Below are positions 27,892 through 39,137 of a stretch of 64,000 nucleotides of DNA, in pieces. Each line of letters starts with the position of its first letter. The first letter of the stretch is position 1. The stretch comes from Undibacterium sp. Jales W-56 (GTDB taxonomy: Bacteria > Pseudomonadota > Gammaproteobacteria > Burkholderiales > Burkholderiaceae_D): contig NZ_JAJLQW010000002.1 in NCBI RefSeq assembly GCF_025548535.1, forward strand, positions 310,001-374,000, read 5' to 3'. A program made the position numbers and the translations under genes. The notes below the pieces were generated by a model. It was not told the DNA's origin. It ran no database searches and was given only the letters and a program-made list of their open reading frames with translations.

Positions 27892-29271
27892 TTATGACAT
27901 CAGTCTTGTAATGTCATTAAAAAAAGCCACCGCCATCAAGGCCATCAATAAGGCCACTCCTGCGCGGTGTGCTATCTCACCGAAGCGCTCTGATACAGGT
28001 TTCCCTGTCAAAACTTCCAGCGAATAATACAACAAATGTCCTCCATCCAACACAGGAATGGGGAGCAAATTCATTACACCAAGGCTAATACTGATCAAGG
28101 CAATGAAACTTAAATAGCTGACCAAACTAGCGCGCGATGTTTGTCCTGCATAATCAGCTATCGTAATTGGGCCTGTGATGTTCTTTAAAGAAACATCGCC
28201 AGTTAACATTTTTCCCAGCATTTTAAAAGTCAGTATGCTGGTATCCCAAGTTTTTTTACTGCCCTTGACAAGCGCATCCGGCACCGAACTTTCGACTTGC
28301 ACCATCTCTGGCGCGAGCATCATTTGGACCTTGATACGCCCTATCGCTTGACCATTCAGCATTTCGGACTCTGGTGTGACATCGAGTTCAAAAATTCGTT
28401 CACCGCGCTTGGCCAACAGATGTAGACGTTTATTCGCTGACGCATTGACAATCTCAGTCAACTCCAATCCATCCAACAATGGCTTACCATCGATTTCAAG
28501 TATCTGATCCTGCGCCTGCAACCCTGCCCGCATCGCCGGGCCGTCTGCGACAACGGCGCTTAAAATAGCGGCGGGTCGTGCAACTGAAAATCCGAGCTTG
28601 GCTAAGAAATCGGTCTCCAGGTCTTTATTTGAAAGCTGGGATAAGGGCAGGTCAAATACCCGCTGATCAAGCAGAGCGCTATTATCAAAATTGGCTCGCT
28701 TAACACCGATTTGGGCATTCGTTTTTTCTAAGCCCAATTGTAATAATTTCCAACGCAATTCTGAAAATGTCTGGATTGCCTGGCCGTTCACACTGACGAT
28801 CACATCGCCATGACGCAACCCTGCTTCATAAGCTTGCGAATGGCTTGAAGGAACCCGGATTTTACTGACCGGTTCTGATACGCCATGAACGTAGAGTCCG
28901 GTAAACAGCAAAATCGCCAATAAAAAATTTGCAACAGGGCCAGCGGCGACAATGACGATACGCTTCCAGACGGATTGACGGCCAAACTCCCGCTTTAAGT
29001 CTTGTTCGGACAAGGAACTCAGATCCTGCTCTCTGGCGTCCAGCATCTTGACGTAACCACCGAGAGGTAAAATCGATATCGCCCACTCGGTTTGATCCGC
29101 ACCTAGTCGCCTTGAGTAAATAACTTTACCCATACCGACTGAAAACCGCAGTACTTTGACACCGCATAAACGCGCGACTGCATAGTGTCCGAGCTCGTGA
29201 ATAATCACCAGCAGACCCAAAGCAAAGCCAAAGGCCAACAAGGTTTGTAATAAAGTCGGCAACTGGCTCAT
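27892..29271 (-). CDS. rseP: Site-2 zinc protease RseP
   Basis: A 459-residue inner-membrane metalloprotease that cleaves anti-sigma factor RseA-type substrates and leftover signal peptides. HELGH at residues 25-29 binds zinc, and [10 protein letters not shown] near the C-terminus carries the third ligand. Two periplasmic PDZ domains lie between (about 130-200 and 215-300; [20 protein letters not shown]). It overlaps the dxr stop by four bases, so translation is coupled. The linkage of this protease with bamA fits the envelope-stress response. Confidence 0.96.
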   Translation of the reverse strand: MSQLPTLLQTLLAFGFALGLLVIIHELGHYAVARLCGVKVLRFSVGMGKVIYSRRLGADQTEWAISILPLGGYVKMLDAREQDLSSLSEQDLKREFGRQSVWKRIVIVAAGPVANFLLAILLFTGLYVHGVSEPVSKIRVPSSHSQAYEAGLRHGDVIVSVNGQAIQTFSELRWKLLQLGLEKTNAQIGVKRANFDNSALLDQRVFDLPLSQLSNKDLETDFLAKLGFSVARPAAILSAVVADGPAMRAGLQAQDQILEIDGKPLLDGLELTEIVNASANKRLHLLAKRGERIFELDVTPESEMLNGQAIGRIKVQMMLAPEMVQVESSVPDALVKGSKKTWDTSILTFKMLGKMLTGDVSLKNITGPITIADYAGQTSRASLVSYLSFIALISISLGVMNLLPIPVLDGGHLLYYSLEVLTGKPVSERFGEIAHRAGVALLMALMAVAFFNDITRLMS

Positions 29272-30449
29272 GAGGCAATCAGCGCGGAGGTAATGGCGCG
29301 CGTCGCTTTATCGCATTCCAGAATACTTTCCATATCCTGGGCAGCAGACAAAGCGATTTTATCCATGGCGCGGGCAATGATCTGATCAATCATCCTGAAA
29401 CCGATTTTGCCGTCTAAAAAAGCTTGCACGGCAATTTCATTGCTCGCATTCAGAATAATCGAGGCTGTTTGCCCTGCCCGCAAAGCTGCATACGCCAGCG
29501 CAAGGCAAGGAAAACGTGAAAAATCCGGTGCTTCAAAATTCAATTTTGCGACTTTCACCAGATCCAATGGCGCAACGCCAGAGTTAATTCGCTCAGGATA
29601 AGCCAAGCCATACGCAATCGGTGTGCGCATATCGGGATTGCCAAGCTGCGCAAGTACGGAACCGTCTTCATACGAGACCATAGAATGAATCACACTTTGC
29701 GGGTGGATCAACACATCGATCTGCTCCGCAGGCGTAGCGAATAACCAATGCGCCTCGATGACTTCCAGGCCCTTGTTCATCATCGTTGCAGAGTCGATGG
29801 AGATTTTCCGGCCCATGACCCAATTAGGGTGCGCAACTGCTTCATCGGGCGTCACATCCGATAAGGATTCCAAACTCCGATTCAGGAACGGTCCGCCGGA
29901 TGCTGTGAGGGTAATTTTACGAATGCCGTGAGCTTGCGGCAGCCTGTCATAGTGCGACGGCAAGCATTGGAAAATCGCATTATGCTCACTGTCGATAGGC
30001 AGCAACGCCGCCCCACTCGCCTTGATCGCATTAATAAAAAGTTGGCCCGACATGACCAGCGCCTCTTTATTTGCGAGCAACACCTTTTTACCCGCCTTTG
30101 CCGCTGCAAGTGAAGCCGGCAAACCGGCGGCACCGACAATCGCCGCCATCACCGTATCACATTCATTGGCGGATGCGACATCACATAAGGCTTGCGGGCC
30201 GTACATCACTTGCGTCGTTAATTTTTTTTCCGTGAGCAGTATCTGCAATTCAGTCGCCGCGCCTGCCGAGCCGACTACCGCCACTTGCGGTTTGAATTGC
30301 TCGCATTGCTGAGCCAGCTTACTTACCTGACTATGCGCAGTTAAGGCAAAAACACGATACCGATCCGCATGCCGGGCGATCACATCCAAAGTAGAAACGC
30401 CGATGGAACCGGTCGAGCCAAGAACGCAAATATTCTGAACAGATGACAT
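29268..30449 (-). CDS. dxr: 1-deoxy-D-xylulose-5-phosphate reductoisomerase
   Basis: A 393-residue enzyme that makes methylerythritol phosphate in the non-mevalonate isoprenoid pathway, using NADPH and a divalent metal. [15 protein letters not shown] is the NADPH-binding loop, followed by [24 protein letters not shown] (metal-binding Asp/Glu) and the substrate loops SGGPF and [22 protein letters not shown]-type sequence. It overlaps cdsA by one base and rseP by four. With uppS and cdsA it forms the isoprenoid/lipid part of the operon. Confidence 0.97.
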   Translation of the reverse strand: MSSVQNICVLGSTGSIGVSTLDVIARHADRYRVFALTAHSQVSKLAQQCEQFKPQVAVVGSAGAATELQILLTEKKLTTQVMYGPQALCDVASANECDTVMAAIVGAAGLPASLAAAKAGKKVLLANKEALVMSGQLFINAIKASGAALLPIDSEHNAIFQCLPSHYDRLPQAHGIRKITLTASGGPFLNRSLESLSDVTPDEAVAHPNWVMGRKISIDSATMMNKGLEVIEAHWLFATPAEQIDVLIHPQSVIHSMVSYEDGSVLAQLGNPDMRTPIAYGLAYPERINSGVAPLDLVKVAKLNFEAPDFSRFPCLALAYAALRAGQTASIILNASNEIAVQAFLDGKIGFRMIDQIIARAMDKIALSAAQDMESILECDKATRAITSALIAS

Positions 30450-31273
30450 TATTTAAACCACATATCTAGCAAAGCGGCGAGCGGCAGCACAGGGATCAGC
30501 GCATCGATACGATCCAATACGCCGCCATGACCGGGCAGTAAAGCGCTGCTATCTTTCACTCCGGCACGACGCTTCAATGAAGATTCGAATAAATCGCCGA
30601 CGACGCTGCCGGCAGTCAATAAAGTCATCAATCCCGCAAATCCTATCCAGCCGAAAGCAGAGAAGGTTTTCGCAGGCAAGGTATCGGCCAACCACGAGAC
30701 TTGAGTAGCAGCCAATCCTATCACCAGCACGGCAATCCAGCCACCGATTGCCCCTTCCCAGGATTTTCCCGGAGAGATGCCTGGTGCCAGCTTATGCTTA
30801 CCAAACGCCTTACCGGAAAAATAAGCCCCAATATCCGCGACCCAGACAACGGCCATCGCAGACAATAAAAATTGAGGGGAGTGATTAAACAAGCTGGTGA
30901 TTGCGATGAAACAAGCAAAAATAGAGGCGCTGTACATACCGCTGACCAACGCATTTCCAATACGATTATTCGGTGCCGGCAGGCCAAACGCAAGCGATGG
31001 CACCAGCTTCGCAATCCAGAACGCGGTACACAAAGCGAATAATATTAATTGCGAAAAAGCGACTTGAGTGAAGATGATGCCAGCAAACAATACAGTCCAA
31101 ATGCCAGCTAACACGATGGGCGCGGGTTTTCCAAATAGCCGCTGGTTTTCCCACATTGCCGCAGCAAAAAATAGTGTGGACACAATCGCGAACGCGACGA
31201 AATTTCCTGCATACAGGATAGGCAATAACACTGCCAAGAGTAGAAGCGCCGTGATGACACGAGTTTTAAGCAT
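30449..31273 (-). CDS. cdsA: Phosphatidate cytidylyltransferase
   Basis: A 274-residue polytopic inner-membrane enzyme forming CDP-diacylglycerol from phosphatidic acid and CTP. About eight hydrophobic segments are visible. The family signature lies near the C-terminus: [13 protein letters not shown] followed by [13 protein letters not shown]. It starts 15 bases after the uppS stop and its stop overlaps the dxr start by one base. The order uppS-cdsA-dxr-rseP is the common one in proteobacteria. Confidence 0.96.
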   Translation of the reverse strand: MLKTRVITALLLLAVLLPILYAGNFVAFAIVSTLFFAAAMWENQRLFGKPAPIVLAGIWTVLFAGIIFTQVAFSQLILFALCTAFWIAKLVPSLAFGLPAPNNRIGNALVSGMYSASIFACFIAITSLFNHSPQFLLSAMAVVWVADIGAYFSGKAFGKHKLAPGISPGKSWEGAIGGWIAVLVIGLAATQVSWLADTLPAKTFSAFGWIGFAGLMTLLTAGSVVGDLFESSLKRRAGVKDSSALLPGHGGVLDRIDALIPVLPLAALLDMWFK

Positions 31274-31288
31274 TAATTTGCCTGAGAG

Positions 31289-32044
31289 CTATGACGATGT
31301 TTGTCCTGCCAATTGTGCACTGGTCCGGCCAAATCTACGTTCTCTTGTTTGATAGGAAGTGATCGCCGTATCTAGCGCTGAAGCATCGAAATCAGGCCAG
31401 TAGGTATCGGTGAAATACAGTTCGCTATATGCCAACTGCCAAAGTAAAAAATTCGAGATCCTGGTTTCGCCGCCAGTGCGGATAAATAAATCCGGTTCCG
31501 GCGCATAGGCCATCGACAAATACGGCGCTAATTGATCCTCATCAATGGGTGCCGTCATTTGCGTTTCTGCCACCAGACGGTTAAACGCCTGCACCACATC
31601 CCAACGACCGCCGTAGTTTGCGCAGATAGTAACGGTCAAGCCGGAGTTGCCGGCTGTTTTTGCCTCTGCCACTTGTATCATCTTCTGCAATGGCGCATCA
31701 AAACGCGTCAGATCGCCGACAACCTTCAAACGGATATTGTTAGCATGCATTTTGGCAACCTCTTTTTCAAGCGCGGTTACAAACAAGCGCATCAGTAAAG
31801 AGACTTCATCCGCGGGACGACGCCAATTTTCTGAACTAAAGGCAAACAAGGTCAGATAATCAACGCCCCGGTTGATACAAGCCTCAACGATTCCCCTGAC
31901 AGCTTCTACCCCTTTAATGTGTCCAGCGACCCGCGGCAAAAAACGTTTAGTCGCCCAGCGGCCATTGCCATCCATAATGATGGCAATGTGCTTGGGTACA
32001 TTACTGATAGCAGGAATTGCTTTTGTGGAACTGTGATGAGCCAT
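31289..32044 (-). CDS. uppS: Undecaprenyl diphosphate synthase
   Basis: A 251-residue cis-prenyltransferase that elongates farnesyl diphosphate to the C55 lipid carrier of peptidoglycan synthesis. [13 protein letters not shown] carries the catalytic Asp and diphosphate-binding residues; [14 protein letters not shown] and the C-terminal [15 protein letters not shown] region complete the substrate site. The frame continues to 32101, but the ATG at 32044 gives the family length; the extra 19 residues ([10 protein letters not shown]...) look like untranslated leader. It lies between frr (about 88 bases) and cdsA. Confidence 0.94.
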   Translation of the reverse strand: MAHHSSTKAIPAISNVPKHIAIIMDGNGRWATKRFLPRVAGHIKGVEAVRGIVEACINRGVDYLTLFAFSSENWRRPADEVSLLMRLFVTALEKEVAKMHANNIRLKVVGDLTRFDAPLQKMIQVAEAKTAGNSGLTVTICANYGGRWDVVQAFNRLVAETQMTAPIDEDQLAPYLSMAYAPEPDLFIRTGGETRISNFLLWQLAYSELYFTDTYWPDFDASALDTAITSYQTRERRFGRTSAQLAGQTSS

Positions 32045-32131
32045 GTATATCCAGAATGAAATAATTCTTACCCACATGACATCCGGAATATTCAACTCCA
32101 TGTGGATCAGAGCAAGAAACTACTGACCAAT

Positions 32132-32692
32132 CTATACGGTCAGCACTTCTTTTTCTTTTTCAGCAAGCAGTTTATCTACTTCACTGACGAATTTATCCGT
32201 CAATTTCTGTACATCGTCTTGCGCACGGCGTTCGTCATCCTCGGAGCAAGCTTTATCTTTCAACAGCTTTTTCAGGGATTCATTAGCGTCACGACGAATG
32301 TTGCGAATCGCGATTTTCGCATCTTCACCTTCGGTTTTGACCAGTTTGACCATCTCTTTGCGACGCTCTTCAGTCAAAGGAGGTGTCGGGACGCGAATCA
32401 TATCGCCCTGCGTCGAGGGATTCAGGCCCAAGTCCGCATCACGAATGGCCTTTTCAATCGCCGAGATCATTTTCTTTTCCCAAGGTTGCACACCTATCGT
32501 ACGGGCATCGATCAGGGTCACGTTAGCGACCTGGGTAATATGCGTCGCCGTACCATAGTAGTCAACCTGGACGTGGTCCAGAATGCCGGTATGCGCGCGC
32601 CCTGTACGGACTTTGGACAAATCAGATTTCAGCGTCTCAATCGACTTCTGCATTCTCTGTTCGGTATTTTTCTTTACATCTGCAACGGTCAT
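32132..32692 (-). CDS. frr: Ribosome recycling factor
   Basis: A 186-residue RRF, the usual length, which with EF-G splits post-termination ribosomes. Typical segments are [37 protein letters not shown] and [22 protein letters not shown]-type helices. The ATG has GAGGAGG six bases upstream, a strong site. It follows pyrH by 64 bases and precedes uppS, keeping the conserved rpsB-tsf-pyrH-frr order. Confidence 0.97.
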   Translation of the reverse strand: MTVADVKKNTEQRMQKSIETLKSDLSKVRTGRAHTGILDHVQVDYYGTATHITQVANVTLIDARTIGVQPWEKKMISAIEKAIRDADLGLNPSTQGDMIRVPTPPLTEERRKEMVKLVKTEGEDAKIAIRNIRRDANESLKKLLKDKACSEDDERRAQDDVQKLTDKFVSEVDKLLAEKEKEVLTV

Positions 32693-32756
32693 GCCGTCCT
32701 CCTCAACATCAAGCTTATCAATTTAGCAGCGCCAATGCGTCGTGCCAAACGGGAAA

Positions 32757-33473
32757 TTATACGTGTACCAGGGTACCTTCGTCTGCACCTAAGATCACGT
32801 TTCTCAACGCACCTGGTTTGACGATGGAAAATACTTTGATGGGTAATTTTTGATCGCGGCACAGAGCAAATGCGGTTGCATCCATGACCTGCAAATGACG
32901 CGAAATAGCCTCGTCAAAAGAGATGGTAGAGTAACGCGTCGCCAGTGGATCTTTCTTCGGATCCGCTGTATAGACGCCATCGACCTTGGTCGCCTTCAGA
33001 ACAATTTCTGCGCCGATCTCTGAACCACGCAGAGCGGCAGCGGTATCCGTCGTAAAAAACGGATTGCCGGTACCTGCGGCGAATACGATCACCTTGCCCT
33101 CTTCCAGATATTGCAGGGCTTTCGGGCGGACATAAGGCTCGACGACCTGATCGATCGCGATAGCAGACATGACACGCGAGGTCAAACCGACCTGGCGCAT
33201 TGCATCGGACAAAGCCAGCGCATTCATGACGGTTGCCAGCATCCCCATATAGTCAGCGGTAGCCCTGTCCATGCCTTGCGCTCCCGGCGCCACACCGCGG
33301 AAGATATTGCCACCGCCGATAACGATTGCCAGCTCCACACCCATGCGCGACACTTCGGCGACGTCGGCTACCATGCGCTCTATCGTCGCGCGATTAATGC
33401 CGAAGGGATCATCTCCCATCAAGGCCTCACCAGAGAGTTTTAACAGGACACGTTTGTATGCTGGTTTAGTCAC
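32757..33473 (-). CDS. pyrH: UMP kinase
   Basis: A 238-residue amino-acid-kinase-fold enzyme phosphorylating UMP to [30 protein letters not shown] and [19 protein letters not shown] are the phosphate- and nucleotide-binding segments. Translation starts from GTG at 33473 with AAGGAG eight bases upstream. A terminator-like hairpin lies 150 bases upstream, after tsf, so pyrH may have its own promoter in the 170-base gap between them; none could be clearly read. Confidence 0.97.
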   Translation of the reverse strand: MTKPAYKRVLLKLSGEALMGDDPFGINRATIERMVADVAEVSRMGVELAIVIGGGNIFRGVAPGAQGMDRATADYMGMLATVMNALALSDAMRQVGLTSRVMSAIAIDQVVEPYVRPKALQYLEEGKVIVFAAGTGNPFFTTDTAAALRGSEIGAEIVLKATKVDGVYTADPKKDPLATRYSTISFDEAISRHLQVMDATAFALCRDQKLPIKVFSIVKPGALRNVILGADEGTLVHV

Positions 33474-33612
33474 GTTCTGGACTCCTTCGGATGTGAGATC
33501 AATAAATAATACTTAAGAAAAAAATCTTGATAGCGGTTTGCGCTTAACAATATTTTTATTATTGGCGCATCGGTAATGCCATTCCAATAATGCCATTCCT
33601 ACAAGCCAAGAC

Positions 33613-33637
33613 TTAAAAAAACGGGCCTTTCGGCCCG
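33613..33637 (-). terminator. Intrinsic terminator after tsf
   Basis: Perfect 6-bp GC stem CGGGCC/GGCCCG with a four-base loop; on the minus strand it is followed by a run of seven T. It lies 10 bases after the tsf stop and separates rpsB-tsf from pyrH-frr onward, at least partly. Confidence 0.85.
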
Positions 33638-33646
33638 CTTACTTGC

Positions 33647-34528
33647 TTACGCCTGTTTTGCTGCTGCGACCTGCGCGGCCACCTCTGCGGCGAAATCATC
33701 CTGTTTCTTTTCTATGCCTTCACCCACTACATACATAGTGAAAGATTTAACGGAAGCATTGGCTGCTTTCAACATCTGTTCGACCGTTTGTTTGTCGTTT
33801 TTAACGAATGTTTGATTCAACAGGGAAACCTCTTTCAAGAATTTCTGTACGGAACCGTCGACCATTTTAGCAACGATATCTGCAGGCTTGCCAGATTCAG
33901 CCGCTTTTTGTGAGGCGACAGAGCGCTCTTTTTCGATCAGATCCGCCGGCACCTGGTCAGCAGACAAAGAAACTGGCTTCATCGCCGCGATATGCATCGC
34001 TACGTCTTTACCAACCTGGTCATCCGCAGCATTGAAATCGACAACCACACCGATACGTGTGCCATGCAGGTAAGCAGCCAGTTTCGATTCTGTGTTGAAG
34101 CGCACAAAACGACGGATAGACATGTTCTCGCCGATTTTACCGATCAATGCAGCGCGCACTGATTCAACTGTACCGCCTTCGAGCGGCAATGCGGACAACG
34201 CAGCTACGTCGGCTGGATTGTGCTCTGCAATCAATCTTGCACATGTATTCACCAAAGCGATGAAATCATCGTTCTTAGTCACGAAGTCAGTTTCGCAGTT
34301 AACTTCGACCATCGCACCGACATTACCGATGATATGCGTTGCTACAACGCCTTCGGCTGTGATGCGGGATGCCGCTTTGGATGCCTTGCTGCCCAACTTA
34401 ACGCGCAGCAACTCTTCCGCACGGTCCATATCGCCTTCAGCTTCTGTCAGTGCTTTTTTGCATTCCATCATCGGCGCATCTGTCTTTGCACGTAATTCGC
34501 CTACCATCGCTGCTGTAATCGCCGCCAT
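33647..34528 (-). CDS. tsf: Translation elongation factor Ts
   Basis: A 293-residue EF-Ts that recycles EF-Tu by GDP/GTP exchange. The UBA-like N-terminal domain ([20 protein letters not shown]) with the conserved TDAPMM segment is followed by the core dimerisation domains ([16 protein letters not shown]). The ATG has AGGAG six bases upstream. It follows rpsB by 125 bases containing a hairpin with a T-run, and is itself followed by a strong terminator. Confidence 0.97.
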   Translation of the reverse strand: MAAITAAMVGELRAKTDAPMMECKKALTEAEGDMDRAEELLRVKLGSKASKAASRITAEGVVATHIIGNVGAMVEVNCETDFVTKNDDFIALVNTCARLIAEHNPADVAALSALPLEGGTVESVRAALIGKIGENMSIRRFVRFNTESKLAAYLHGTRIGVVVDFNAADDQVGKDVAMHIAAMKPVSLSADQVPADLIEKERSVASQKAAESGKPADIVAKMVDGSVQKFLKEVSLLNQTFVKNDKQTVEQMLKAANASVKSFTMYVVGEGIEKKQDDFAAEVAAQVAAAKQA

Positions 34529-34580
34529 GTTTTTCTCCTAATCAGTAGCGCCAAATGGGCGCTGTCATCAAAATTTATTT

Positions 34581-34609
34581 AAAAAAAGGGGCGAACGACT
34601 GTTGCCCCC
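34581..34609 (-). terminator. Hairpin between rpsB and tsf
   Basis: On the minus strand GGGGC and GCCCC arms enclose an 11-base loop and are followed by a run of seven T. It lies about 45 bases after the rpsB stop, upstream of tsf, where a partial terminator would let EF-Ts be made at a different level from S2. Confidence 0.65.
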
Positions 34610-34653
34610 TTTTACTTGCTTTACGCCAGTGAATTCAACGAAGTATCCTGCAA

Positions 34654-35403
34654 TTACGCCTGATCTTGTACTTCTACGAATTCATCGGAACTTGGCTTAA
34701 CCGCTTCCAAGACTTCATTCACTGCATTCGCACGGCCTTCCAAAATTGCATCAGCTACGCCACGAGCGTACAGGGCAATCGCCTTGGAAGAGTCATCATT
34801 GCCAGGAATGACATAAGTAACGCCTTCCGGGGAGTGATTGGTATCAACCACGCCGATAACCGGGATGCCCAATTTAGCGGCTTCAGTGATCGCACCTTTG
34901 TGGTAGCCAACGTCAACCACGAAAATTGCGTCAGGAATACCACCCATATCCTTGATACCGCCGATTGCTTTTTGCAATTTAACGATTTCGCGCTGGAACA
35001 TCAACGCTTCTTTTTTGCTCAATTTCTCTACAGAACCGTCTTCAACAGAAGCTTCCATGTCTTTCAGACGCTTGATCGATGTTTTGACAGTTTTGAAGTT
35101 AGTCAGCATGCCGCCCAACCAGCGCTGATCAACGAAAGGCATGCCGGCGCGTTGCGCCTCAGCAGCCATGATGTCGCGGGCTTGACGCTTAGTGCCAACC
35201 AGCAAAATTGTGCCGCGGTTAGCGGACAATTGACGGATGTACGTCATCGCCTCTTGGTACATACCCAGAGTTTTTTCCAGGTTGACGATATGAATTTTGT
35301 TGCGGTGACCGAAAATGAACGGTGCCATTTTTGGATTCCAAAAACGGGTTTGGTGACCGAAATGGACGCCAGCTTCCAGCATTTCACGCATTGTTACAGA
35401 CAT
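34654..35403 (-). CDS. rpsB: 30S ribosomal protein S2
   Basis: A 249-residue S2. The N-terminus [20 protein letters not shown] is the family signature; [17 protein letters not shown] and [19 protein letters not shown] follow. The frame is open to 35490, but the ATG at 35403 has GGAG at seven bases and gives the family length. It is the first gene of the translation/envelope transcript on the minus strand, with a candidate promoter at 35546-35575. Confidence 0.97.
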   Translation of the reverse strand: MSVTMREMLEAGVHFGHQTRFWNPKMAPFIFGHRNKIHIVNLEKTLGMYQEAMTYIRQLSANRGTILLVGTKRQARDIMAAEAQRAGMPFVDQRWLGGMLTNFKTVKTSIKRLKDMEASVEDGSVEKLSKKEALMFQREIVKLQKAIGGIKDMGGIPDAIFVVDVGYHKGAITEAAKLGIPVIGVVDTNHSPEGVTYVIPGNDDSSKAIALYARGVADAILEGRANAVNEVLEAVKPSSDEFVEVQDQA

Positions 35404-35545
35404 AATAACTCCAGGGTTAGGTCTTGAATCCAGCCAGTGATCCGAAAATTTTTCAGACACCCTTGTTGGGCAGATTCGTGCATTAATCAATATAAATTTA
35501 ATAATTTACTGCCATTAACTCAGAACACATCCAAGCCAACCATCT

Positions 35546-35575
35546 ATTCTACTACGAAAAGACGACTTGATTCAA
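35546..35575 (-). promoter_or_regulatory. Candidate sigma-70 promoter for rpsB
   Basis: Reading on the minus strand, TTGAAT (35570-35575) and TAGAAT (35546-35551) are separated by 18 bases, about 145 bases before the rpsB start. The hexamers match four or five positions of consensus each. A long leader is expected, as S2 leaders in other bacteria carry autoregulatory structure. Confidence 0.5.
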
Positions 35576-35614
35576 GGATCAAATGAACTGCCAGCACGTG
35601 GGACTTGCCTCGTC

Positions 35615-35620
35615 TATAAT
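35615..35620 (+). promoter_or_regulatory. Candidate -10 element for map-glnD
   Basis: A perfect TATAAT at 36 bases before the map start on the plus strand. No good -35 lies 16-18 bases upstream, so this is supported by one hexamer only. Confidence 0.35.
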
Positions 35621-35655
35621 TGAGTACTATCAGAAATCACTTCATTTGGCTCAGC

Positions 35656-36486
35656 ATGACATCTATTTCCATCAAAACTCCAGAAGACATCGCCGGAATG
35701 CGTATTGCGGGCCGTCTCGGCTCCGAAGTGCTTGATTACATCACGCCTTTCGTGAAAGTCGGCGTTACCACGGGAGAACTCGACAGATTGTGTCATGAAT
35801 ACATGCTGAATGTACAAGGCACTATTCCGGCGCCGCTGAATTATTGCCCGCCTGGCTACACACCTTATCCAAAAGCGATTTGCACATCGGTCAATGACGT
35901 CATTTGCCATGGCATTCCTGGCGACAAGGTATTGAAAAGCGGCGACGCCGTCAATTTGGATATCACCGTTATCAAAAATGGCTACCACGGCGACAATAGC
36001 CGCATGTTCCTGGTCGGCGAACCATCGATTCTGGCAAAGCGCCTCAACGAAATCACCTATGAATGCATGTGGCTGGGCATCTCTAAAGTCAAACCCGGCA
36101 ATCATCTCGGCGATATCGGCTTCATCATCCAGCAGCACGCGGAAAAAGCCGGCTATAGCGTAGTGCGTGAATTCTGCGGCCACGGCATAGGCAAAGTCTT
36201 TCACGAGGAGCCGCAAGTATTGCATTACGGTCGTCCAGGCACCCTGGAAAAACTGGTCCCGGGCATGATCTTCACGATCGAACCTATGATCAACGCCGGT
36301 CGCCGCGACATTCGCGAAATGGGCGATGGCTGGACCATCAAGACCAAAGACCGCAGCCTGTCAATGCAATGGGAGCACACCATACTCGTCACGGAAACCG
36401 GTTATGAAGTGCTGACACTGTCAGCCGGTTCTCCACCGCCGCCGGATTTCATCTTGGCAGCCCAGGCACAAGCCGCGTCTGCATGA
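35656..36486 (+). CDS. map: Methionine aminopeptidase, type I
   Basis: A 276-residue enzyme removing the initiator methionine from nascent proteins. Metal ligands are visible: the two Asp in VNLDITVIKNGYHGDNSR, His in CGHGIGKVFHEEP, Glu in FTIEPMI and in QWEHTILVT. The frame is open to 35620, but the ATG at 35656 fits the family start (SISIKTPEDIAGMR). It is divergent from rpsB, as is common, and overlaps the glnD start by four bases, so glnD is translationally coupled. The C-terminal extension of about 12 residues is Pro/Ala-rich. Confidence 0.96.
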   Translation: MTSISIKTPEDIAGMRIAGRLGSEVLDYITPFVKVGVTTGELDRLCHEYMLNVQGTIPAPLNYCPPGYTPYPKAICTSVNDVICHGIPGDKVLKSGDAVNLDITVIKNGYHGDNSRMFLVGEPSILAKRLNEITYECMWLGISKVKPGNHLGDIGFIIQQHAEKAGYSVVREFCGHGIGKVFHEEPQVLHYGRPGTLEKLVPGMIFTIEPMINAGRRDIREMGDGWTIKTKDRSLSMQWEHTILVTETGYEVLTLSAGSPPPPDFILAAQAQAASA

Positions 36487-39059
36487 TGACAGGCGCAGCA
36501 GTCGTTGCCGGTATCTCCGCGATTGAGTTCAAAGAAGAACTCAAAGCGGCTCAACAGGCGGTGATCGCCGCCTTCAGGGAAAATCACAAAGCCGAAGTCT
36601 TATTGCGCGACCTGTGTCGCAACGTGGATCAGGTTTTAAGCAATATCTGGAAAAAATTCGCCTTCCCCGCCACCACCTCCCTGGTGGCAGTCGGCGGCTA
36701 TGGTCGCGGCGAATTATTTCCCTATTCCGATGTGGATGTATTAATCCTGCTGTCGGAGCATCCAGACAAGCCCATGCGCGACAAGCTGGAGCAGCTGGTG
36801 CAAATTTTCTGGGATATCGGTCTCGACATCGGCCACAGTATACGCACGGTCGAAGAGTGCATGGAAGAAGCCAAAGCCGATGTCACGGTAAAAACCAGCT
36901 TGCTGGAAGCGCGCCTCGTGACGGGCAGCAGAAAACTGTTCCGCGAGATGCAGACCGATTACGCTGCGAACATGAATCCCCAGCAATTCTTTCAAGAGAA
37001 AATGCTGGAATTGCAGCAACGTCATGCCAAGTACGAAGATACGGCGTACAGCCTGGAACCCAATTGCAAAGAAAGTCCCGGCGGCCTGCGTGATTTGCAG
37101 GTGATTTTATGGGTTGCCAAAGCGGCTAATCTCGGCAATTCCTGGCGCGAACTGGCTGAACGCGGCCTGCTGACGCCGACCGAAGCGCACCAGCTAAAGC
37201 GTAACGAGCGGGCCTTTAAGGACATCCGGATTCGCCTGCATATGCATGCAGGCCGTCGCGAAGACCGCTTGATTTTTGATGTGCAGACGGCAATCGCAGA
37301 AACCTTCGGCTTCAAGACGACCGAGTCGCGCCGCGCCAGCGAACATTTGATGCAGCGCTATTACTGGGCGGCTAAAACGGTCACGCAGCTAAACACGATC
37401 CTGCTACAGAATATCGAGGCAAATCTATTCCCGCAGCCATCTGTACCGCGACCGATCAATGAACGCTTCAATGAAGTCAATGGATTGATCGACATTGCCA
37501 AAGACGACACCTTCCAGACTGCGCCATCGACGATTATGGAAATTTTCCTGCTGATGGCGCAGCACCCTGAATTGAAAGGCATGACGGCTCGCACCACGCG
37601 TGCGCTCTGGCATGCGCGCTTTGCGATTGATGCCGGTTTCCGTCACGACATCTTTAATCGTGCGATGTTCCTGCAGATTTTGCAATCGCCGCAGGGCATT
37701 ACTCACGCCTTGCGGCGCATGAACCAGATGAGCGTGCTGGGTCGTTATCTACCCAATTTCCGCCGGATTATCGGGCAGATGCAACATGATTTGTTTCATG
37801 CCTATACGGTCGATCAGCACATTCTGATGGTAGTGCGTAATTTGCGGCGCTTCACGATGACGGAGCATGCGCATGAGTATCCGTTTTGCAGCCAGTTGAT
37901 GGCGAATTTTAACCAGCATTGGATCTTGTATATCGCGGCCCTGTTTCATGATATCGCGAAGGGTCGTGGCGGCGATCATTCGGTGCTGGGAATGAGCGAT
38001 GCGAAGAAATTCTGCTTCGATCATGGCATTTCCAAAGCCAATTCCGATCTGATTATTTTCCTGGTGCAGCATCACTTAACGATGTCGCAAGTCGCGCAAA
38101 AACAAGATCTGTCCGATCCCGATGTAGTGCAGGGATTTGCCAAACTGGTTAAGGACGAGCGCCACCTGACCGCGCTGTATCTGCTCACAGTGTCCGACAT
38201 CCGCGGCACCAGTCCCAAAGTCTGGAATGCCTGGAAAGGCAAACTGCTGGAAGATTTATACCGGATCACCTTGCGCGTATTGGGCGGAGAAGCGCCATCC
38301 AAGGACCGCGAACTCAAAAATCGCCAGGAAGATGCATTGAAAACGCTGCGTCTGTATGGTTTGCCCGCCGATGCGCACGAAGCGCTATGGCAGCAGCTCG
38401 ATATGGCGTATTTTTTACGGCATGATGCCTCGGACATCGCCTGGCAGGCCAGGTCGCTGCATGACAAAATGCAGAGCCCGACACCGGTCGTCAAATGCCG
38501 CTTGTCGCCGATAGGCGAAGGCCTGCAAGTGACCGTATATGTACCTGATCAGGCGGATTTATTTGCCAGGATCTGCAATTATTTCGACAGCAAAAATTTC
38601 AGTATTCTGGATGCCAAAATTCACACGACAAAAGGCGGTTATGCGCTCGACACCTTTTTGGTGATTGAACCGGCTTTTGCGAATAATTACCGCGACATCA
38701 TCACGCTGATTGAACATGAACTGGCCGCAGTGCTGACCCAGCAGACGCCGCTATCCGCACCGAATCGCGGTCGCGTCTCGCGCATGTCGCGCACCTTCCC
38801 TATCGTGCCCAGCGTTGATTTGCGCCCCGATGAAAAAGGCCGCTACTTTTTGCTGTCAATTTCGGCGAATGATCGCAACGGCCTGCTTTACACGATCGCC
38901 ACAGTGCTGACCAAGTATAAAATCAATTTATATACGGCAAAAATCATGACCCTGGGCGAGCGCGTAGAAGACGTTTTTCTGGTCGATGGCGCGGTTTTGC
39001 AAAGCGCCAAAAATCAGTTGCAATTTGAAACTGAGTTACTCGATGCATTGCGGATTTAA
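36483..39059 (+). CDS. glnD: PII uridylyltransferase / uridylyl-removing enzyme
   Basis: An 858-residue nitrogen-status sensor that uridylylates PII proteins under nitrogen limitation and removes the group when glutamine is high. The nucleotidyltransferase motif GGYGRGELFPYSDVDVL (residues 71-87, Asp83 and Asp85) is N-terminal, an HD domain (AALFHDIAKGRGGDHS) lies near the middle, and two ACT domains end the protein (about 690-770 and 800-858). The start ATG overlaps the map stop. A second ATG follows immediately; either may be used. PII genes themselves are not in the window. Confidence 0.97.
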   Translation: MMTGAAVVAGISAIEFKEELKAAQQAVIAAFRENHKAEVLLRDLCRNVDQVLSNIWKKFAFPATTSLVAVGGYGRGELFPYSDVDVLILLSEHPDKPMRDKLEQLVQIFWDIGLDIGHSIRTVEECMEEAKADVTVKTSLLEARLVTGSRKLFREMQTDYAANMNPQQFFQEKMLELQQRHAKYEDTAYSLEPNCKESPGGLRDLQVILWVAKAANLGNSWRELAERGLLTPTEAHQLKRNERAFKDIRIRLHMHAGRREDRLIFDVQTAIAETFGFKTTESRRASEHLMQRYYWAAKTVTQLNTILLQNIEANLFPQPSVPRPINERFNEVNGLIDIAKDDTFQTAPSTIMEIFLLMAQHPELKGMTARTTRALWHARFAIDAGFRHDIFNRAMFLQILQSPQGITHALRRMNQMSVLGRYLPNFRRIIGQMQHDLFHAYTVDQHILMVVRNLRRFTMTEHAHEYPFCSQLMANFNQHWILYIAALFHDIAKGRGGDHSVLGMSDAKKFCFDHGISKANSDLIIFLVQHHLTMSQVAQKQDLSDPDVVQGFAKLVKDERHLTALYLLTVSDIRGTSPKVWNAWKGKLLEDLYRITLRVLGGEAPSKDRELKNRQEDALKTLRLYGLPADAHEALWQQLDMAYFLRHDASDIAWQARSLHDKMQSPTPVVKCRLSPIGEGLQVTVYVPDQADLFARICNYFDSKNFSILDAKIHTTKGGYALDTFLVIEPAFANNYRDIITLIEHELAAVLTQQTPLSAPNRGRVSRMSRTFPIVPSVDLRPDEKGRYFLLSISANDRNGLLYTIATVLTKYKINLYTAKIMTLGERVEDVFLVDGAVLQSAKNQLQFETELLDALRI

Positions 39060-39137
39060 GCGGCATTTTCCCCTGTATTTTTTTCCACAGATAATTTGTA
39101 TTTATCCGCTTTTTTATTGATTTGATTGATTGTTTTT

